Shown here piece after piece: positions 29,596 through 38,765 of a stretch of 64,000 bases of DNA. Origin of the DNA: Bacillus sonorensis NBRC 101234 = KCTC 13918. Its GTDB lineage: Bacteria > Bacillota > Bacilli > Bacillales > Bacillaceae. The translations under genes and the position numbers were made by a program. How positions within the stretch are numbered: the first letter of the stretch is position 1; every line of letters starts with the position of its first letter. Under the pieces are notes generated by a model. The model ran no database searches, had not been told where the DNA came from, and was given only the letters and a program-made list of their open reading frames with translations. The stretch covers positions 1 to 64,000 of the forward strand of contig NZ_BCVZ01000017.1 of NCBI RefSeq assembly GCF_001592005.1. Reading direction: 5' to 3'.

Positions 29596-29916
29596 ATGGC
29601 TGAAAAGCATGAAAACGAAAAACAAGGACTATCGCTGAATGCAGGCCAGCTGGACGCTGAGACGGCTCAAGTCATTGAAAAAGTCAACCATCTGATTTCC
29701 GGCTTTGGGCAATCCATTTTTGAATTGGTAAAGGAGAACAGTAACATCAATTTAAGCGAAGCTGATTTGACAAACAGCGAAAATACGGAGATGAACCAAG
29801 CCATTCAAAATATCATCAACGATTATATCCAAAATATCAACAGCCTGAATTCCGAGCTGGGTGGAAAGATCGCTAATTCAATTACCGGAACGATTTCACA
29901 GAAAGAAAACAACTAA
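29596..29916 (+). CDS. Small acidic helical protein of unknown function
   Basis: A 106-residue hydrophilic protein starting at ATG 29596 after GAAAGGGGG. It has no signal peptide, membrane helix or cysteine. Predicted helices (ETAQVIEKVNHLISGFGQSIFELVKEN and NTEMNQAIQNIINDYIQNINSL) have heptad-like hydrophobic spacing, so it may oligomerise. The composition is Asn-, Glu- and Ser-rich. It stands alone between yebC and a reverse zinc-ribbon gene. I do not recognise a family, and I recall no B. subtilis equivalent at this position. Confidence 0.65.
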   Translation: MAEKHENEKQGLSLNAGQLDAETAQVIEKVNHLISGFGQSIFELVKENSNINLSEADLTNSENTEMNQAIQNIINDYIQNINSLNSELGGKIANSITGTISQKENN

Positions 29917-29988
29917 GACCGTTGACCTTGGTTTGTCGGCAAAGCTGCAACAGCCTTGTCGACATTTTTCTACATATGCACCTTTTGA

Positions 29989-30171
29989 CTAAATGCTTTT
30001 TTTCATGCCGCAGCGCCGGCATTCCCGCAAAAATTGGCCGTTTTTTACAGAACTTTTAAAGAGCGTGTAATCACAATTGTCACAGCGGCCATGATGCATA
30101 TCCGGATATTGATTGTAGTCGTAAACAATTGTCAAATCATACCCTTTTGTTTCATATTCTGGTTCTATCAT
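29989..30171 (-). CDS. Small zinc-ribbon protein of unknown function
   Basis: A reverse-strand protein of about 60 residues. It contains CDNC and CRRCG (two CxxC pairs 22 residues apart), a typical zinc-ribbon or rubredoxin-like knuckle, plus an N-terminal acidic and aromatic stretch (EYETKGYDLTIVYDYNQYPDMHHG). ATG 30171 is chosen because GCAGGTG precedes it at about six bases; an in-frame ATG at 30240 would add a hydrophobic stretch without a ribosome site. No partner or function can be assigned. The 30172-30594 interval beyond it holds no other convincing gene. Confidence 0.6.
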   Translation of the reverse strand: MIEPEYETKGYDLTIVYDYNQYPDMHHGRCDNCDYTLFKSSVKNGQFLRECRRCGMKKSI

Positions 30172-30594
30172 ATTATTCACCTGCTCTTTTATCATCAGGT
30201 AATAGGATAACAGAAGGAGATGAAAAATGAAATACGCCATGATATATCGATGATCTCAGTTTGGCATCTTTTTTTATCAAACCGTATACCCCTTTTCTGG
30301 AAAAACGGATTCGCTTCAGGGCACATGCGTTTTTAGAAAAAAACTGCTTCCTTCTGGACATTTTCCTATCGGCTTTTCTTCTTAACATTTATATATCTTT
30401 CAATCTATTGAAAAAGTAGTGTTTTAATAAAAAACTTAAAATTTTTATTTTTTATCAAACTTATTCATAATTGAATGCGTAATATGGAAAGCGTAAAATA
30501 ACTGTGTCACAAAAAAGCAAAAAAAGCATATAACAGACAGGCGTGGCGGACATGCCTATACCTGTAAGATAAGATGCAAAAGGGGAAGAAAAAC
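30172..30594. other. AT-rich intergenic region with a possible sigma-K promoter
   Basis: About 420 bases without a supported gene. The part from about 30390 to 30480 is strongly AT-rich. AC (30509-30510) and CATATAACA (30527-30535), 16 bases apart, resemble the sigma-K pattern AC-N16/17-CATANNNTA with one mismatch. This would place a start about 50 bases ahead of the hydrolase gene. Confidence 0.4.
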
Positions 30595-31305
30595 ATGAAG
30601 AAGAAGGTGTTCATCTACTTGGTGATCGCAGCCGTGATGATTAACGGCGTATACAGGTGGGCGGAAAAAACGTCCAGATATGAATATCAGCGCCAAGCCG
30701 GCGACAGGTATACCAGTTTTGAGGAACTGAAAGCGCATGAGAAAGACAGCTATAATATCGACTATCATGAAGAAGCCGGAAGCGACTGTCTCATTTTTTC
30801 TCCCCACGGAGGAAGAATTGAAGGGGGGGTCAGCGAGCTTGTCCGCGCTTTTAACGATGATTTTTCAACGTATTTATTTGAAGGGAGAAAAGCTGAAAAC
30901 AATTCGGATCTGCACATTACAAGCACAAATTTTGATGAGCCTCTGGCAATGCAAAAAATAAAAGAACACCGCTATACGATCGCGTTCCACGGTTATTCGG
31001 GAGACCGCCCGCATACCTTGGTCGGCGGGACGGACAGAAGGCTGGCAAAAGCCATTGTCAGATCTCTTAAAAAATCAGACTTTTCAGCAGAGCTGGTGAA
31101 AGTGGACGGCAAATTTGCCGGAACAGATTCCGAGAATATCAACAACGAAAGCCAAACCGGTTTAAGCGTGCAGCTGGAAATCAGCACGGCGCAAAGAGAA
31201 GATTTTTTTGAAGATTTTTCCTACAAAGAAAGAGAAGATACAAAAACACGGAAGTTTTATCGATATGTCCGTGCGGTTCGAAAGGTATTGGAAGACAAAT
31301 GTTAA
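30595..31305 (+). CDS. Poly-gamma-glutamate hydrolase family protein (YjqB/YmaC/PghP-like)
   Basis: A 236-residue protein with an N-terminal membrane anchor or signal segment (KKKVFIYLVIAAVMINGVYRW). The following domain has the signatures IFSPHGGRIEGGVSELVRAF and TIAFHGYSGDRPHTLVGG; the His and Glu positions fit a zinc-dependent amidohydrolase. This family cleaves poly-gamma-glutamate; the B. subtilis phage PghP and host YmaC, YjqB and YndL belong to it. ATG 30595 follows AAAAGGGGAAG. I recall no relative at this locus in B. subtilis, whereas B. licheniformis is a known gamma-PGA producer. The exact substrate is not proved. Confidence 0.82.
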   Translation: MKKKVFIYLVIAAVMINGVYRWAEKTSRYEYQRQAGDRYTSFEELKAHEKDSYNIDYHEEAGSDCLIFSPHGGRIEGGVSELVRAFNDDFSTYLFEGRKAENNSDLHITSTNFDEPLAMQKIKEHRYTIAFHGYSGDRPHTLVGGTDRRLAKAIVRSLKKSDFSAELVKVDGKFAGTDSENINNESQTGLSVQLEISTAQREDFFEDFSYKEREDTKTRKFYRYVRAVRKVLEDKC

Positions 31306-31388
31306 GGCGCAAGCTTTTTTTATCATTCCTGAGGAAAAACATGTTATTCTATGATTGATCTGCCACATCAAAAAGGGGGAATTCGAAA

Positions 31389-31853
31389 ATGGCACGCAAA
31401 AACAGCATCATTCAGGAATTTTTATCACACCGCACAGTGACGGAAGAACTGATTCAAAAAATTGACGAAAAACATCTGGATTACAAACCGACTGAAACGT
31501 CAATGTCTGCGAAAGAATTGGCTGTTCATATTCTCGATTCTTTTTATAAGTTTGCTTTAACGGCCAAGGAAGGGAACGCCGGCGCGTTCAAACAGAAGGC
31601 GGAAGTGCCGGACACAAGCCTTGCCGATCTTGCGAAAACGTATACCGAGAAAACGAACCAGCTGCTCGAATCTTTTACTGATGATGAATTGGAGCGTGAA
31701 ATCGACCTGACGACGACATTTGGCATGAAAGTGACCGCTGAACAGCTTATTCAGTTTGCGATCGGCCATGAGATTCACCACAAAGGCAACCTGTTTGTCT
31801 ATGTGCGTGAAATGGGACATACCGACCTGCCTTTATATGTTAAAATCCGCTGA
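31389..31853 (+). CDS. DinB-family metal-binding protein
   Basis: A 154-residue DinB/YfiT-fold protein forming a four-helix bundle. Candidate metal ligands are the histidine in ELAVHILDSFYKF (about residue 48) and the two in FAIGHEIHHKGNLFVYVREMG (about residues 128-132), the typical three-His pattern. Members include thiol-dependent S-transferases and damage-inducible proteins, so the substrate cannot be told. ATG 31389 follows AAAGGGGG. It lies ahead of sspH with a possible sigma-G promoter in between. Confidence 0.85.
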   Translation: MARKNSIIQEFLSHRTVTEELIQKIDEKHLDYKPTETSMSAKELAVHILDSFYKFALTAKEGNAGAFKQKAEVPDTSLADLAKTYTEKTNQLLESFTDDELEREIDLTTTFGMKVTAEQLIQFAIGHEIHHKGNLFVYVREMGHTDLPLYVKIR

Positions 31854-31877
31854 TCTGCAAAAAAACGCAGTCATAAA

Positions 31878-31907
31878 GAATACGATAGCGGCATGGTGTG
31901 CACATTA
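31878..31907 (+). promoter_or_regulatory. Candidate sigma-G promoter of sspH
   Basis: GAATA (31878-31882) and CACATTA (31901-31907) with an 18-base spacer resemble the forespore sigma-G pattern GNATR / CATNNTA with one mismatch. This fits a small acid-soluble spore protein gene. Confidence 0.5.
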
Positions 31908-31935
31908 TGGATAAAACCTAAAGGAGGATGCCATG

Positions 31936-32115
31936 ATGAATACACAGCGCGCTCAGGAAATCGTAGAATCTCCGGTGATGGTTGATGTCACTTACAACGG
32001 CAAGCAAATTTATATTCAGCATGTCGATCAGCAGAATGAAACCGCCCGAATTTATCCGCTCGGCCAGCCTGAAAATGAACAGGAAGTGCCGCTGGCGAGC
32101 TTGAAAGAGCATTAA
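31936..32115 (+). CDS. sspH: Small acid-soluble spore protein, SspH family
   Basis: A 59-residue protein of the H-type small acid-soluble spore protein family. It shows the family outline NTQRAQEIVESPVMVDVTYNG, followed by IYIQHVD and ARIYPL. These are minor forespore proteins unrelated to the alpha/beta DNA-coating type. ATG 31936 is chosen over the adjacent ATG 31933 because GGAGG then lies eight bases away. A terminator follows directly and a sigma-G-like promoter precedes it. I recall no sspH at this position in B. subtilis. Confidence 0.85.
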   Translation: MNTQRAQEIVESPVMVDVTYNGKQIYIQHVDQQNETARIYPLGQPENEQEVPLASLKEH

Positions 32116-32119
32116 GAGA

Positions 32120-32148
32120 AACCCCTTCGTATAGGAGGGGATTTTTTT
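32120..32148 (+). terminator. Terminator after sspH
   Basis: CCCCTTC pairs with AGGAGGGG across a short loop, followed by TTTTTTT. The 3' arm also resembles a ribosome site for an ATG at 32149. Confidence 0.7.
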
Positions 32149-32262
32149 ATGGACATGCTCTTATTGAGTGAAGTATTCAAGTTTATTTTTAGAATTTTAC
32201 TGGCGATTGAAAAATCATGTAAAGTCACTGACGCCGATCTGCCGATAAAAAGAGGATGTAAA

Positions 32263-32448
32263 ATGGCTTTCATTTTCTTGATCATTTCAATGCTCGCGCT
32301 CGGAGCCGCTTTCGCAACGTTTTTTTATATGATGTTAAATAACGGCTTAAAAGGGGCGCTTGACTTGTCCAAAAGGCCGGTGGGATTCATGGCCGGGGCA
32401 TTTTTGTTTTATATCGCGGCGTTTGTCCTTTTCATCATCGCCCAGTGA
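32263..32448 (+). CDS. Small two-helix membrane protein of unknown function
   Basis: From ATG 32263 (after AGAGGA at six bases) this is a 61-residue protein with two hydrophobic segments, about residues 2-24 (FIFLIISMLALGAAFATFFY) and 40-60 (VGFMAGAFLFYIAAFVLFII). They are separated by a basic loop (KGALDLSKRP). The frame is open upstream to ATG 32149, which would give 99 residues with an amphipathic N-terminus, but that start lies within the sspH terminator. The true start is uncertain. The gene is closed by a long symmetric terminator. I do not recognise the family. Confidence 0.6.
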   Translation: MAFIFLIISMLALGAAFATFFYMMLNNGLKGALDLSKRPVGFMAGAFLFYIAAFVLFIIAQ

Positions 32449-32485
32449 ATCAAAAAACACTCGCATCACACGAGTGTTTTTTGAT
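32449..32485 (+). terminator. Bidirectional terminator with a 15-bp stem
   Basis: ATCAAAAAACACTCG (32449-32463) pairs perfectly with CGAGTGTTTTTTGAT (32471-32485), between two converging small genes. Confidence 0.85.
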
Positions 32486-32613
32486 TAGTTGATGATTTTT
32501 ACAATCCCTCTGACAGCCCACCTCAGCAAATAAAACAAAGGCTCAATCAGATCCACAAAGGAGAAAAAATCCCACTTGTCATCACTTTGTTTGTTTTTCT
32601 TCTTTTTTCGCAA
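32485..32613 (-). CDS. Very small basic protein with an amphipathic C-terminus
   Basis: A reverse-strand protein of about 42 residues starting at TTG 32613, after a strong AAAGGAGAGGCGGGA ribosome site. The N-terminus is lysine-rich (RKKKKNKQSDDK). The C-terminal half (FFSFVDLIEPLFYLLRWAVRGIVKIIN) is hydrophobic or amphipathic with positive charges, suggesting peripheral or membrane attachment. An ATG at 32667 is in frame but has no ribosome site. No family is recognised. The good ribosome site and the terminator at its end are the main support. Confidence 0.5.
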   Translation of the reverse strand: MRKKKKNKQSDDKWDFFSFVDLIEPLFYLLRWAVRGIVKIIN

Positions 32614-32700
32614 TCCCGCCTCTCCTTTCACAAAAGGTATACGGCACAAATGGCTGCGGGGTTTCATAAAAAATGCGTTTTTATCTTCGACTTCCGGCTT

Positions 32701-33348
32701 TTAAGAAAGAAATTTGTTTTTTCTGGCGGCCCATTGTTTTTGCAGCCAGCTTCTTTTATAAAGAAAAGAGATCATTTCCATCCATAATTTAGGGAGCTTT
32801 TGCGGGAATCCGTTTTTTTTATAAAAAATTTGATAAGCTGTTTTTAAGTCATCCCACTGTGTGCATTCTTTCGTTTGCAAAAATCTGGCGACATCGATGA
32901 CTTTTATTTGCCCGGAAGGCGTCAGTATCAGATTGCGCAGATGGATGTCAGACGGATTCAGCCCCCTGCGCCGCGCGTCGTTTAACGCGCGGTCCACCTC
33001 CTTGATCATGTCATCCTGAATGGGGATCCCTTTATTGAGACACTCATAAAATGTATGTCCTTGAATATATTCCATTAGAATATACGAATGTCCCGTCTCA
33101 TAAATATCGGGATAATAAGAAGAATCGGACAGCTTTTTGTATATTTCCGCTTCTTTTTCAGCGGTTTTTCTAAACTCGGGAAAAAAGACCTTCAGCGCCA
33201 TTTCCCTCCCCTGATCGGTCAGCTTAAACACATAAGCGCTTCGTCCTTTCCCGATGAGTTCTATTTCATCGGGCTTTTTGACAAGCTTGTTAAATCTTTT
33301 TTTCGTGTTATATATAACGGCTTCTGCATAAGTTTTTGCCTTTGTCAC
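32701..33348 (-). CDS. yrzF: Serine/threonine protein kinase-like protein YrzF
   Basis: A protein of about 215 residues with a minimal protein-kinase fold. The glycine loop is IELIGKGRSAYVFKL, the N-lobe lysine is in MALKVFFPEF, the hinge is YILMEYIQGHTF, and the catalytic region is DIHLRNLILTPSGQIKVIDVARF. The HRD motif is replaced and DFG is DVA, so it is an atypical kinase of the RIO/ABC1-like group. GTG 33348 is chosen because AAGGTGA lies about eight bases upstream; an ATG at 33408 lacks a ribosome site. The length then equals my memory of B. subtilis YrzF. Confidence 0.75.
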   Translation of the reverse strand: MTKAKTYAEAVIYNTKKRFNKLVKKPDEIELIGKGRSAYVFKLTDQGREMALKVFFPEFRKTAEKEAEIYKKLSDSSYYPDIYETGHSYILMEYIQGHTFYECLNKGIPIQDDMIKEVDRALNDARRRGLNPSDIHLRNLILTPSGQIKVIDVARFLQTKECTQWDDLKTAYQIFYKKNGFPQKLPKLWMEMISFLYKRSWLQKQWAARKNKFLS

Positions 33349-33631
33349 GCCTGAGTTCACCTTCTTTTTAAGGGCTCTTAAAGAATCTCTATAATGTTGT
33401 TTATACATGAGATTGGACGATTTTGCATCCTAAATGCCTGAAACAATATGAATCGCTAAAAAAAGTAATAATTGTAAACGGATTGTAAAGCGATTGTCTC
33501 ATCAAAAAACTGCGGCCTCCGGCGGCGGCATTCGCTCATTTTCATATGAGAAACTGCGGGAAATGGTTAATTTCCAACGGCGTTGGTCACACTATGAGTA
33601 AAATCGTGAAGGCAAAAAGAAGGTGATATTG

Positions 33632-34180
33632 ATGAACAGCCGAAAAGTGAGGAAGAAAAACGGGTTTTTACTGCTTTGCAGCTTGTCTCTGGCTGCCGTT
33701 TTCAGCTTTCAGCAGAGTGCTGCCGCAGCCGAACCGGCCCCCGATAAAAAGCCGGCTAAAGTTCACATTCAGTTTGAAAAAGTGTATTTGGACGGTGATG
33801 TTGGAATTGAAAACCGGGAAGTCACCATTGGCAAAGTGGAGGATTTCAAAGTCGCTTACAAAGGATGGCAGCTTATTGATCATAAAAAGAATTTCATGTT
33901 GTTTCGCAAGCAGGTCGATGACATCTCTCCTCTCAGCAAAACAAACGGCTATATCGGCGTGACGGAAGACGGCGTTATTTCGACGTTTCACGGACGCCCG
34001 GGAATTTTATCTGAACCGATTCAATCCTTTTTCCAGATTGATATAAAACGCCTTGAAAGCCGGATGGCCGATGATCTCAAGAAAGGCATTCCATACCGTA
34101 CGAAAAAGGAATTTGAACATGTCATTGAGGCAGTAAAATCGTCCGGAAACCGGCATCATTTGAAGGATATGAAGACATGA
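33632..34180 (+). CDS. bofC: Bypass-of-forespore protein BofC
   Basis: A secreted forespore protein of about 182 residues that inhibits the SpoIVB protease, delaying pro-sigma-K processing by SpoIVFB. A signal peptide (KNGFLLLCSLSLAAVFSFQQSAAAA, cleavage near residue 33) is followed by the two BofC domains, including VYLDGDVGIENREV, RKQVDDISPLSKTNGYIGV and DGVISTFHGRP. ATG 33632 follows GAAGGTG. It is longer at both ends than B. subtilis BofC. A possible sigma-G -10 element, CACACTA, is at 33588-33594. It lies just upstream of ruvAB. Confidence 0.93.
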   Translation: MNSRKVRKKNGFLLLCSLSLAAVFSFQQSAAAAEPAPDKKPAKVHIQFEKVYLDGDVGIENREVTIGKVEDFKVAYKGWQLIDHKKNFMLFRKQVDDISPLSKTNGYIGVTEDGVISTFHGRPGILSEPIQSFFQIDIKRLESRMADDLKKGIPYRTKKEFEHVIEAVKSSGNRHHLKDMKT

Positions 34181-34198
34181 CGCAGTTATGTCTTTTTT
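34171..34198 (+). terminator. Terminator overlapping the end of bofC
   Basis: AAGACAT (34171-34177) pairs with ATGTCTT (34187-34193), followed by TTTTT. The stem starts inside the last codons of bofC. Confidence 0.7.
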
Positions 34199-34324
34199 TA
34201 AGTGTAAAAAAGATTTGATCATCGGTACGTGCGTTTGCTGCTGAGCGAACATATGTTAACTTTTTCATTCTAGCTTTGCCTGTTTTATGTTACAATGAAG
34301 AGCAGTCAAAGAGGTGAATGAACG

Positions 34325-34930
34325 TTGATCGAATTTGTTAAGGGGACCATTGAATATGTATCGCCCCAGTATATCGTGATTGAAAACGGCGGAATCGGAT
34401 ACCAGGTCTTTACCCCGAATCCATTTATTTATAAAGAAAAAAGCAAAGAAACAATTTATACATACCATTACATAAAAGAAGACGCGTCTTCCCTGTACGG
34501 ATTTTCGGCAAGGGAAGAAAGAATGCTGTTTGCAAAACTGCTTGATGTGACGGGAATCGGCCCGAAAGGAGCGCTTGCCATCCTTGCTTCCGGCGATCCC
34601 GGGGCGGTTATTGAAGCGATTGAAAATGAGGACGAAGCATTTCTGGTCAAATTCCCCGGTGTGGGCAAAAAAACAGCCAGACAGATCATTCTCGACTTGA
34701 AAGGAAAATTGGCGGATGCCGTCCCAACAATGGCGGCGAGCCTGTTCAACCATGAGGAGCGGGAGCAGGCGCATGAAGCTTCAACCGCGCTCGAGGAAGC
34801 GCTTGAAGCTTTAAGCGCGCTCGGCTACTCTGACCGCGAAATTAAAAAAGTGCTGCCTCACTTGAAAAAAGAAGAGGCGCTCTCAACGGATCAATATGTC
34901 AAAAAAGCACTGCAAAAACTATTAAAGTAA
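34325..34930 (+). CDS. ruvA: Holliday junction branch migration protein RuvA
   Basis: A 201-residue tetrameric protein that binds four-way junctions and loads RuvB. An N-terminal OB fold ([28 protein letters not shown]) is followed by two helix-hairpin-helix motifs ([16 protein letters not shown] and [23 protein letters not shown]). The C-terminal RuvB-interacting domain spans about residues 150-201. TTG 34325 follows AGAGGTG. ruvB starts 10 bases after its stop, so the pair is coexpressed. Confidence 0.97.
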   Translation: MIEFVKGTIEYVSPQYIVIENGGIGYQVFTPNPFIYKEKSKETIYTYHYIKEDASSLYGFSAREERMLFAKLLDVTGIGPKGALAILASGDPGAVIEAIENEDEAFLVKFPGVGKKTARQIILDLKGKLADAVPTMAASLFNHEEREQAHEASTALEEALEALSALGYSDREIKKVLPHLKKEEALSTDQYVKKALQKLLK

Positions 34931-34940
34931 GGTGATGTTC

Positions 34941-35942
34941 ATGGATGATCGGCTTGTATCAAGTGAACTAGACAACCATGAATCAGCGATTGAGCAGAGT
35001 TTGCGGCCGCAAAAGCTCGCTCAGTACATCGGCCAGGAAAAGGTCAAAGATAACCTCAGAATCTTCATCGAAGCTGCGAAAATGAGGGAGGAGACATTGG
35101 ACCATGTCCTCTTATACGGCCCTCCCGGATTGGGGAAAACGACGCTTGCCGCAATCATCGCCAATGAAATGGGTGTAAACATCCGCACGACATCGGGGCC
35201 CGCGATCGAACGCCCCGGCGATTTGGCGGCGATTCTGACGGCGCTTGAGCCGGGAGACGTATTATTTATTGACGAAATCCACCGTCTGCACCGCTCGATC
35301 GAAGAAGTCCTGTATCCGGCGATGGAAGATTTCTGCCTTGATATCGTCATCGGAAAAGGTCCGTCAGCCCGCTCCGTCAGGCTGGATCTTCCGCCTTTCA
35401 CGCTCGTCGGCGCAACTACAAGAGTAGGGCTTTTGACGGCGCCGCTCAGAGACAGGTTTGGCGTTTTGTCAAGGCTTGAGTATTATAACCAGGACGAGCT
35501 GTCAAACATCGTCGTCAGAACGGCAGAGCTGTTTGAAGTTGATATTGACCCGCTCTCCGCCCGGGAAATCGCAAGACGGTCAAGGGGCACACCGCGAATT
35601 GCCAACAGACTCTTAAGGCGGGTCAGAGATTTTGCCCAGGTGCTTGGCAACAGCTCCATTACGGAAGAGGTAGCGGTTGATGCGCTTGAGCGCCTTCAAG
35701 TGGACAGACTCGGGCTCGACCATATTGACCGTAAGCTTTTATTGGGCATGATTGAAAAATTTGGCGGCGGCCCCGTCGGCATCGATACGATTTCCGCCAC
35801 GATCGGCGAGGAATCCCATACGATTGAAGATGTGTATGAGCCTTATCTTCTCCAGATCGGCTTTATTCAAAGGACGCCGCGGGGACGCATTGTAACCCCT
35901 GATGTTTACAGCCATTTTAAAATGGAGGTTCCAAAGCCATGA
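34941..35942 (+). CDS. ruvB: Holliday junction branch migration ATPase RuvB
   Basis: A 333-residue AAA+ hexameric motor for branch migration. Walker A is [11 protein letters not shown] (about residues 59-69), Walker B is LFIDEIHRL, sensor 1 is GATTRVG, the arginine-finger region is PLRDRFG, and the C-terminal winged helix ends in [21 protein letters not shown] 34941 is chosen six bases after AAGGTG; GTG 34932 and ATG 34935 overlap that site. Its stop overlaps the next gene by four bases. Confidence 0.97.
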   Translation: MDDRLVSSELDNHESAIEQSLRPQKLAQYIGQEKVKDNLRIFIEAAKMREETLDHVLLYGPPGLGKTTLAAIIANEMGVNIRTTSGPAIERPGDLAAILTALEPGDVLFIDEIHRLHRSIEEVLYPAMEDFCLDIVIGKGPSARSVRLDLPPFTLVGATTRVGLLTAPLRDRFGVLSRLEYYNQDELSNIVVRTAELFEVDIDPLSAREIARRSRGTPRIANRLLRRVRDFAQVLGNSSITEEVAVDALERLQVDRLGLDHIDRKLLLGMIEKFGGGPVGIDTISATIGEESHTIEDVYEPYLLQIGFIQRTPRGRIVTPDVYSHFKMEVPKP

Positions 35943-36139
35943 CTGACTTTCCAAAGATGCTGATGCTTTTAGGCGCTGTCATTTTTGCCGTCGGTTTATT
36001 CATGCAAGTCATCGGCAAACTGCCGGGAGACATTTTTGTAAAAAAAGGGAATGTGACATTTTTCTTTCCGGTTGTCACGTGTATTGTCATCAGTATCATC
36101 CTGTCCGTGCTGTTCTCAATCTTCGGACGGATGAAGTAA
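35939..36139 (+). CDS. DUF2905 family small membrane protein
   Basis: A 66-residue protein with two transmembrane segments ([18 protein letters not shown], about residues 8-25, and [22 protein letters not shown], about 41-62). They are separated by the family signature [19 protein letters not shown], typical of DUF2905. Function is unknown. The start overlaps the ruvB stop (ATGA-type overlap), so it is translationally coupled to ruvB. queA follows within 35 bases, implying a ruvA-ruvB-DUF2905-queA-tgt operon. I do not recall this gene in B. subtilis 168 at this place. Confidence 0.85.
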   Translation: MTDFPKMLMLLGAVIFAVGLFMQVIGKLPGDIFVKKGNVTFFFPVVTCIVISIILSVLFSIFGRMK

Positions 36140-36173
36140 GATCAAAGTATACAGATAGAATAAGGTGAAAAAC

Positions 36174-37202
36174 ATGAAAGTAGAATTATTTGATTTTGAC
36201 CTGCCGGAGCGTCTGATTGCCCAGGTTCCGCTTAAAGAACGGGACGCTTCCCGGCTGATGGTGCTTAATAAACAAACGGGGGACATCACCCACAGCACCT
36301 TTAAGCACATCATTGATTTTATGCAGGCGGGCGACTGTCTCGTGCTGAACGATACGCGGGTTCTCCCTGCACGCTTATTCGGCATTAAAGAAGAGACAGG
36401 TGCCAAGGTCGAAGTGCTCCTGTTAAAACAGGAGGAAGGCGACATCTGGGAGACGCTCGTCAAACCTGCCAAGCGGGTGAAGCGGGGCACCGTTCTTACG
36501 TTCGGTGACGGACGTCTTACAGCAGTCTGCACAGAAGAGCTCGACCACGGCGGAAGAAAAATCGAGTTCCGCTATGAAGGGATTTTCTACGAGGTGCTTG
36601 AATCCCTCGGCGAAATGCCGCTGCCTCCTTATATCAAAGAACAGCTCGATGATAAGGAGCGCTACCAGACGGTATATTCCAAGAAACAAGGATCAGCGGC
36701 TGCGCCTACGGCCGGGCTGCATTTTACGGAAGAAATACTTGAAGCGCTCAAACAAAAAGGCGTGGAGATTGCATTTATCACCCTTCATGTCGGACTCGGA
36801 ACATTCCGGCCTGTCAGCGCGGAACATGTGGAAGAGCATGATATGCATGCCGAGTTTTATGAAATGACGGAAGAAACGGCCGCGATTCTTAACCGCGTCA
36901 AAGATAGCGGGGGGCGGATCATTTCCGTCGGCACGACTTCGACGAGAACCCTGGAAACGATCGCTTCTGAGAATGACGGCCGTTTCAGGGAAGCGAGAGG
37001 CTGGACGTCTATTTTTATTTATCCGGGCTATACGTTCAAGGCGATAGACGGGATGGTTACGAACTTTCATCTGCCGAAATCCTCGCTTATCATGCTTGTC
37101 AGCGCGCTTGCGGGAAGGGAGCACATCCTTTCCGCCTATCGAACCGCCGTTGAACACGAATACCGGTTTTTCAGTTTTGGAGATGCAATGTTGATTCAAT
37201 AA
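36174..37202 (+). CDS. queA: S-adenosylmethionine:tRNA ribosyltransferase-isomerase
   Basis: A 342-residue enzyme that transfers and isomerises the ribose of SAM onto preQ1-modified tRNA to form epoxyqueuosine. Family signatures include [12 protein letters not shown] near the N-terminus, [35 protein letters not shown] and [24 protein letters not shown] towards the C-terminus. ATG 36174 follows AAGGTG; a GTG at 36165 overlaps that site. It stands directly before tgt, which makes its tRNA substrate. Confidence 0.97.
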   Translation: MKVELFDFDLPERLIAQVPLKERDASRLMVLNKQTGDITHSTFKHIIDFMQAGDCLVLNDTRVLPARLFGIKEETGAKVEVLLLKQEEGDIWETLVKPAKRVKRGTVLTFGDGRLTAVCTEELDHGGRKIEFRYEGIFYEVLESLGEMPLPPYIKEQLDDKERYQTVYSKKQGSAAAPTAGLHFTEEILEALKQKGVEIAFITLHVGLGTFRPVSAEHVEEHDMHAEFYEMTEETAAILNRVKDSGGRIISVGTTSTRTLETIASENDGRFREARGWTSIFIYPGYTFKAIDGMVTNFHLPKSSLIMLVSALAGREHILSAYRTAVEHEYRFFSFGDAMLIQ

Positions 37203-37210
37203 ATTTTTAA

Positions 37211-38377
<1,167 letters not shown>

Positions 38378-38427
38378 CACATAAACGAAGAAAGCGATTC
38401 AAACCATTTGAAAGGGGTGAAAAAATA

Positions 38428-38688
38428 ATGGAGATGCTTGGAACATTACTTCCGATTATTTTAATGTTTGCGGTTCTTTATTTCCTGTTGATCCGTCCGC
38501 AGCAAAAGCAGCAGAAAGCTGTCCGCCAAATGCAGGAGGAGCTGAAAAAAGGAGATAAGGTCGTAACGATCGGCGGCTTGCACGGTATCGTCGATTCGCT
38601 TGACGAAAACAAAGTTGTGATCAAAACCGGTGATAATACCCGTTTGACATTCGACCGCCGCGCAATTAGAGAGGCGTCAGCCGAATAG
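38428..38688 (+). CDS. yajC: Sec translocase accessory subunit YajC (YrbF)
   Basis: An 86-residue single-span protein. The transmembrane helix (LLPIILMFAVLYFLLI, about residues 6-21) is followed by RPQQKQQK and a cytoplasmic beta domain (GDKVVTIGGLHGIV). It associates with SecDF, which is encoded three genes downstream. ATG 38428 follows AAAGGGGTG. A strong terminator separates it from the reverse yrzE gene. Confidence 0.95.
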   Translation: MEMLGTLLPIILMFAVLYFLLIRPQQKQQKAVRQMQEELKKGDKVVTIGGLHGIVDSLDENKVVIKTGDNTRLTFDRRAIREASAE

Positions 38689-38711
38689 TGACGAAAAGCT
38701 TATACATAAGC

Positions 38712-38750
38712 GAAAAGAAGGGAGCGGATTTTTCCGCTCCCTTCTTTTTT
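38712..38750 (+). terminator. Bidirectional terminator between yajC and yrzE
   Basis: AAAAGAAGGGAGCGGA (38713-38728) pairs with TCCGCTCCCTTCTTTT (38733-38748). Confidence 0.9.
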
Positions 38751-38765
38751 GTTTGGCAGATTCTA

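Noticed and set aside
30173-30388. Reverse 71-codon frame upstream of the zinc-ribbon gene
   Set aside because: No convincing ribosome site; a basic, unlikely composition in an AT-rich intergenic region.
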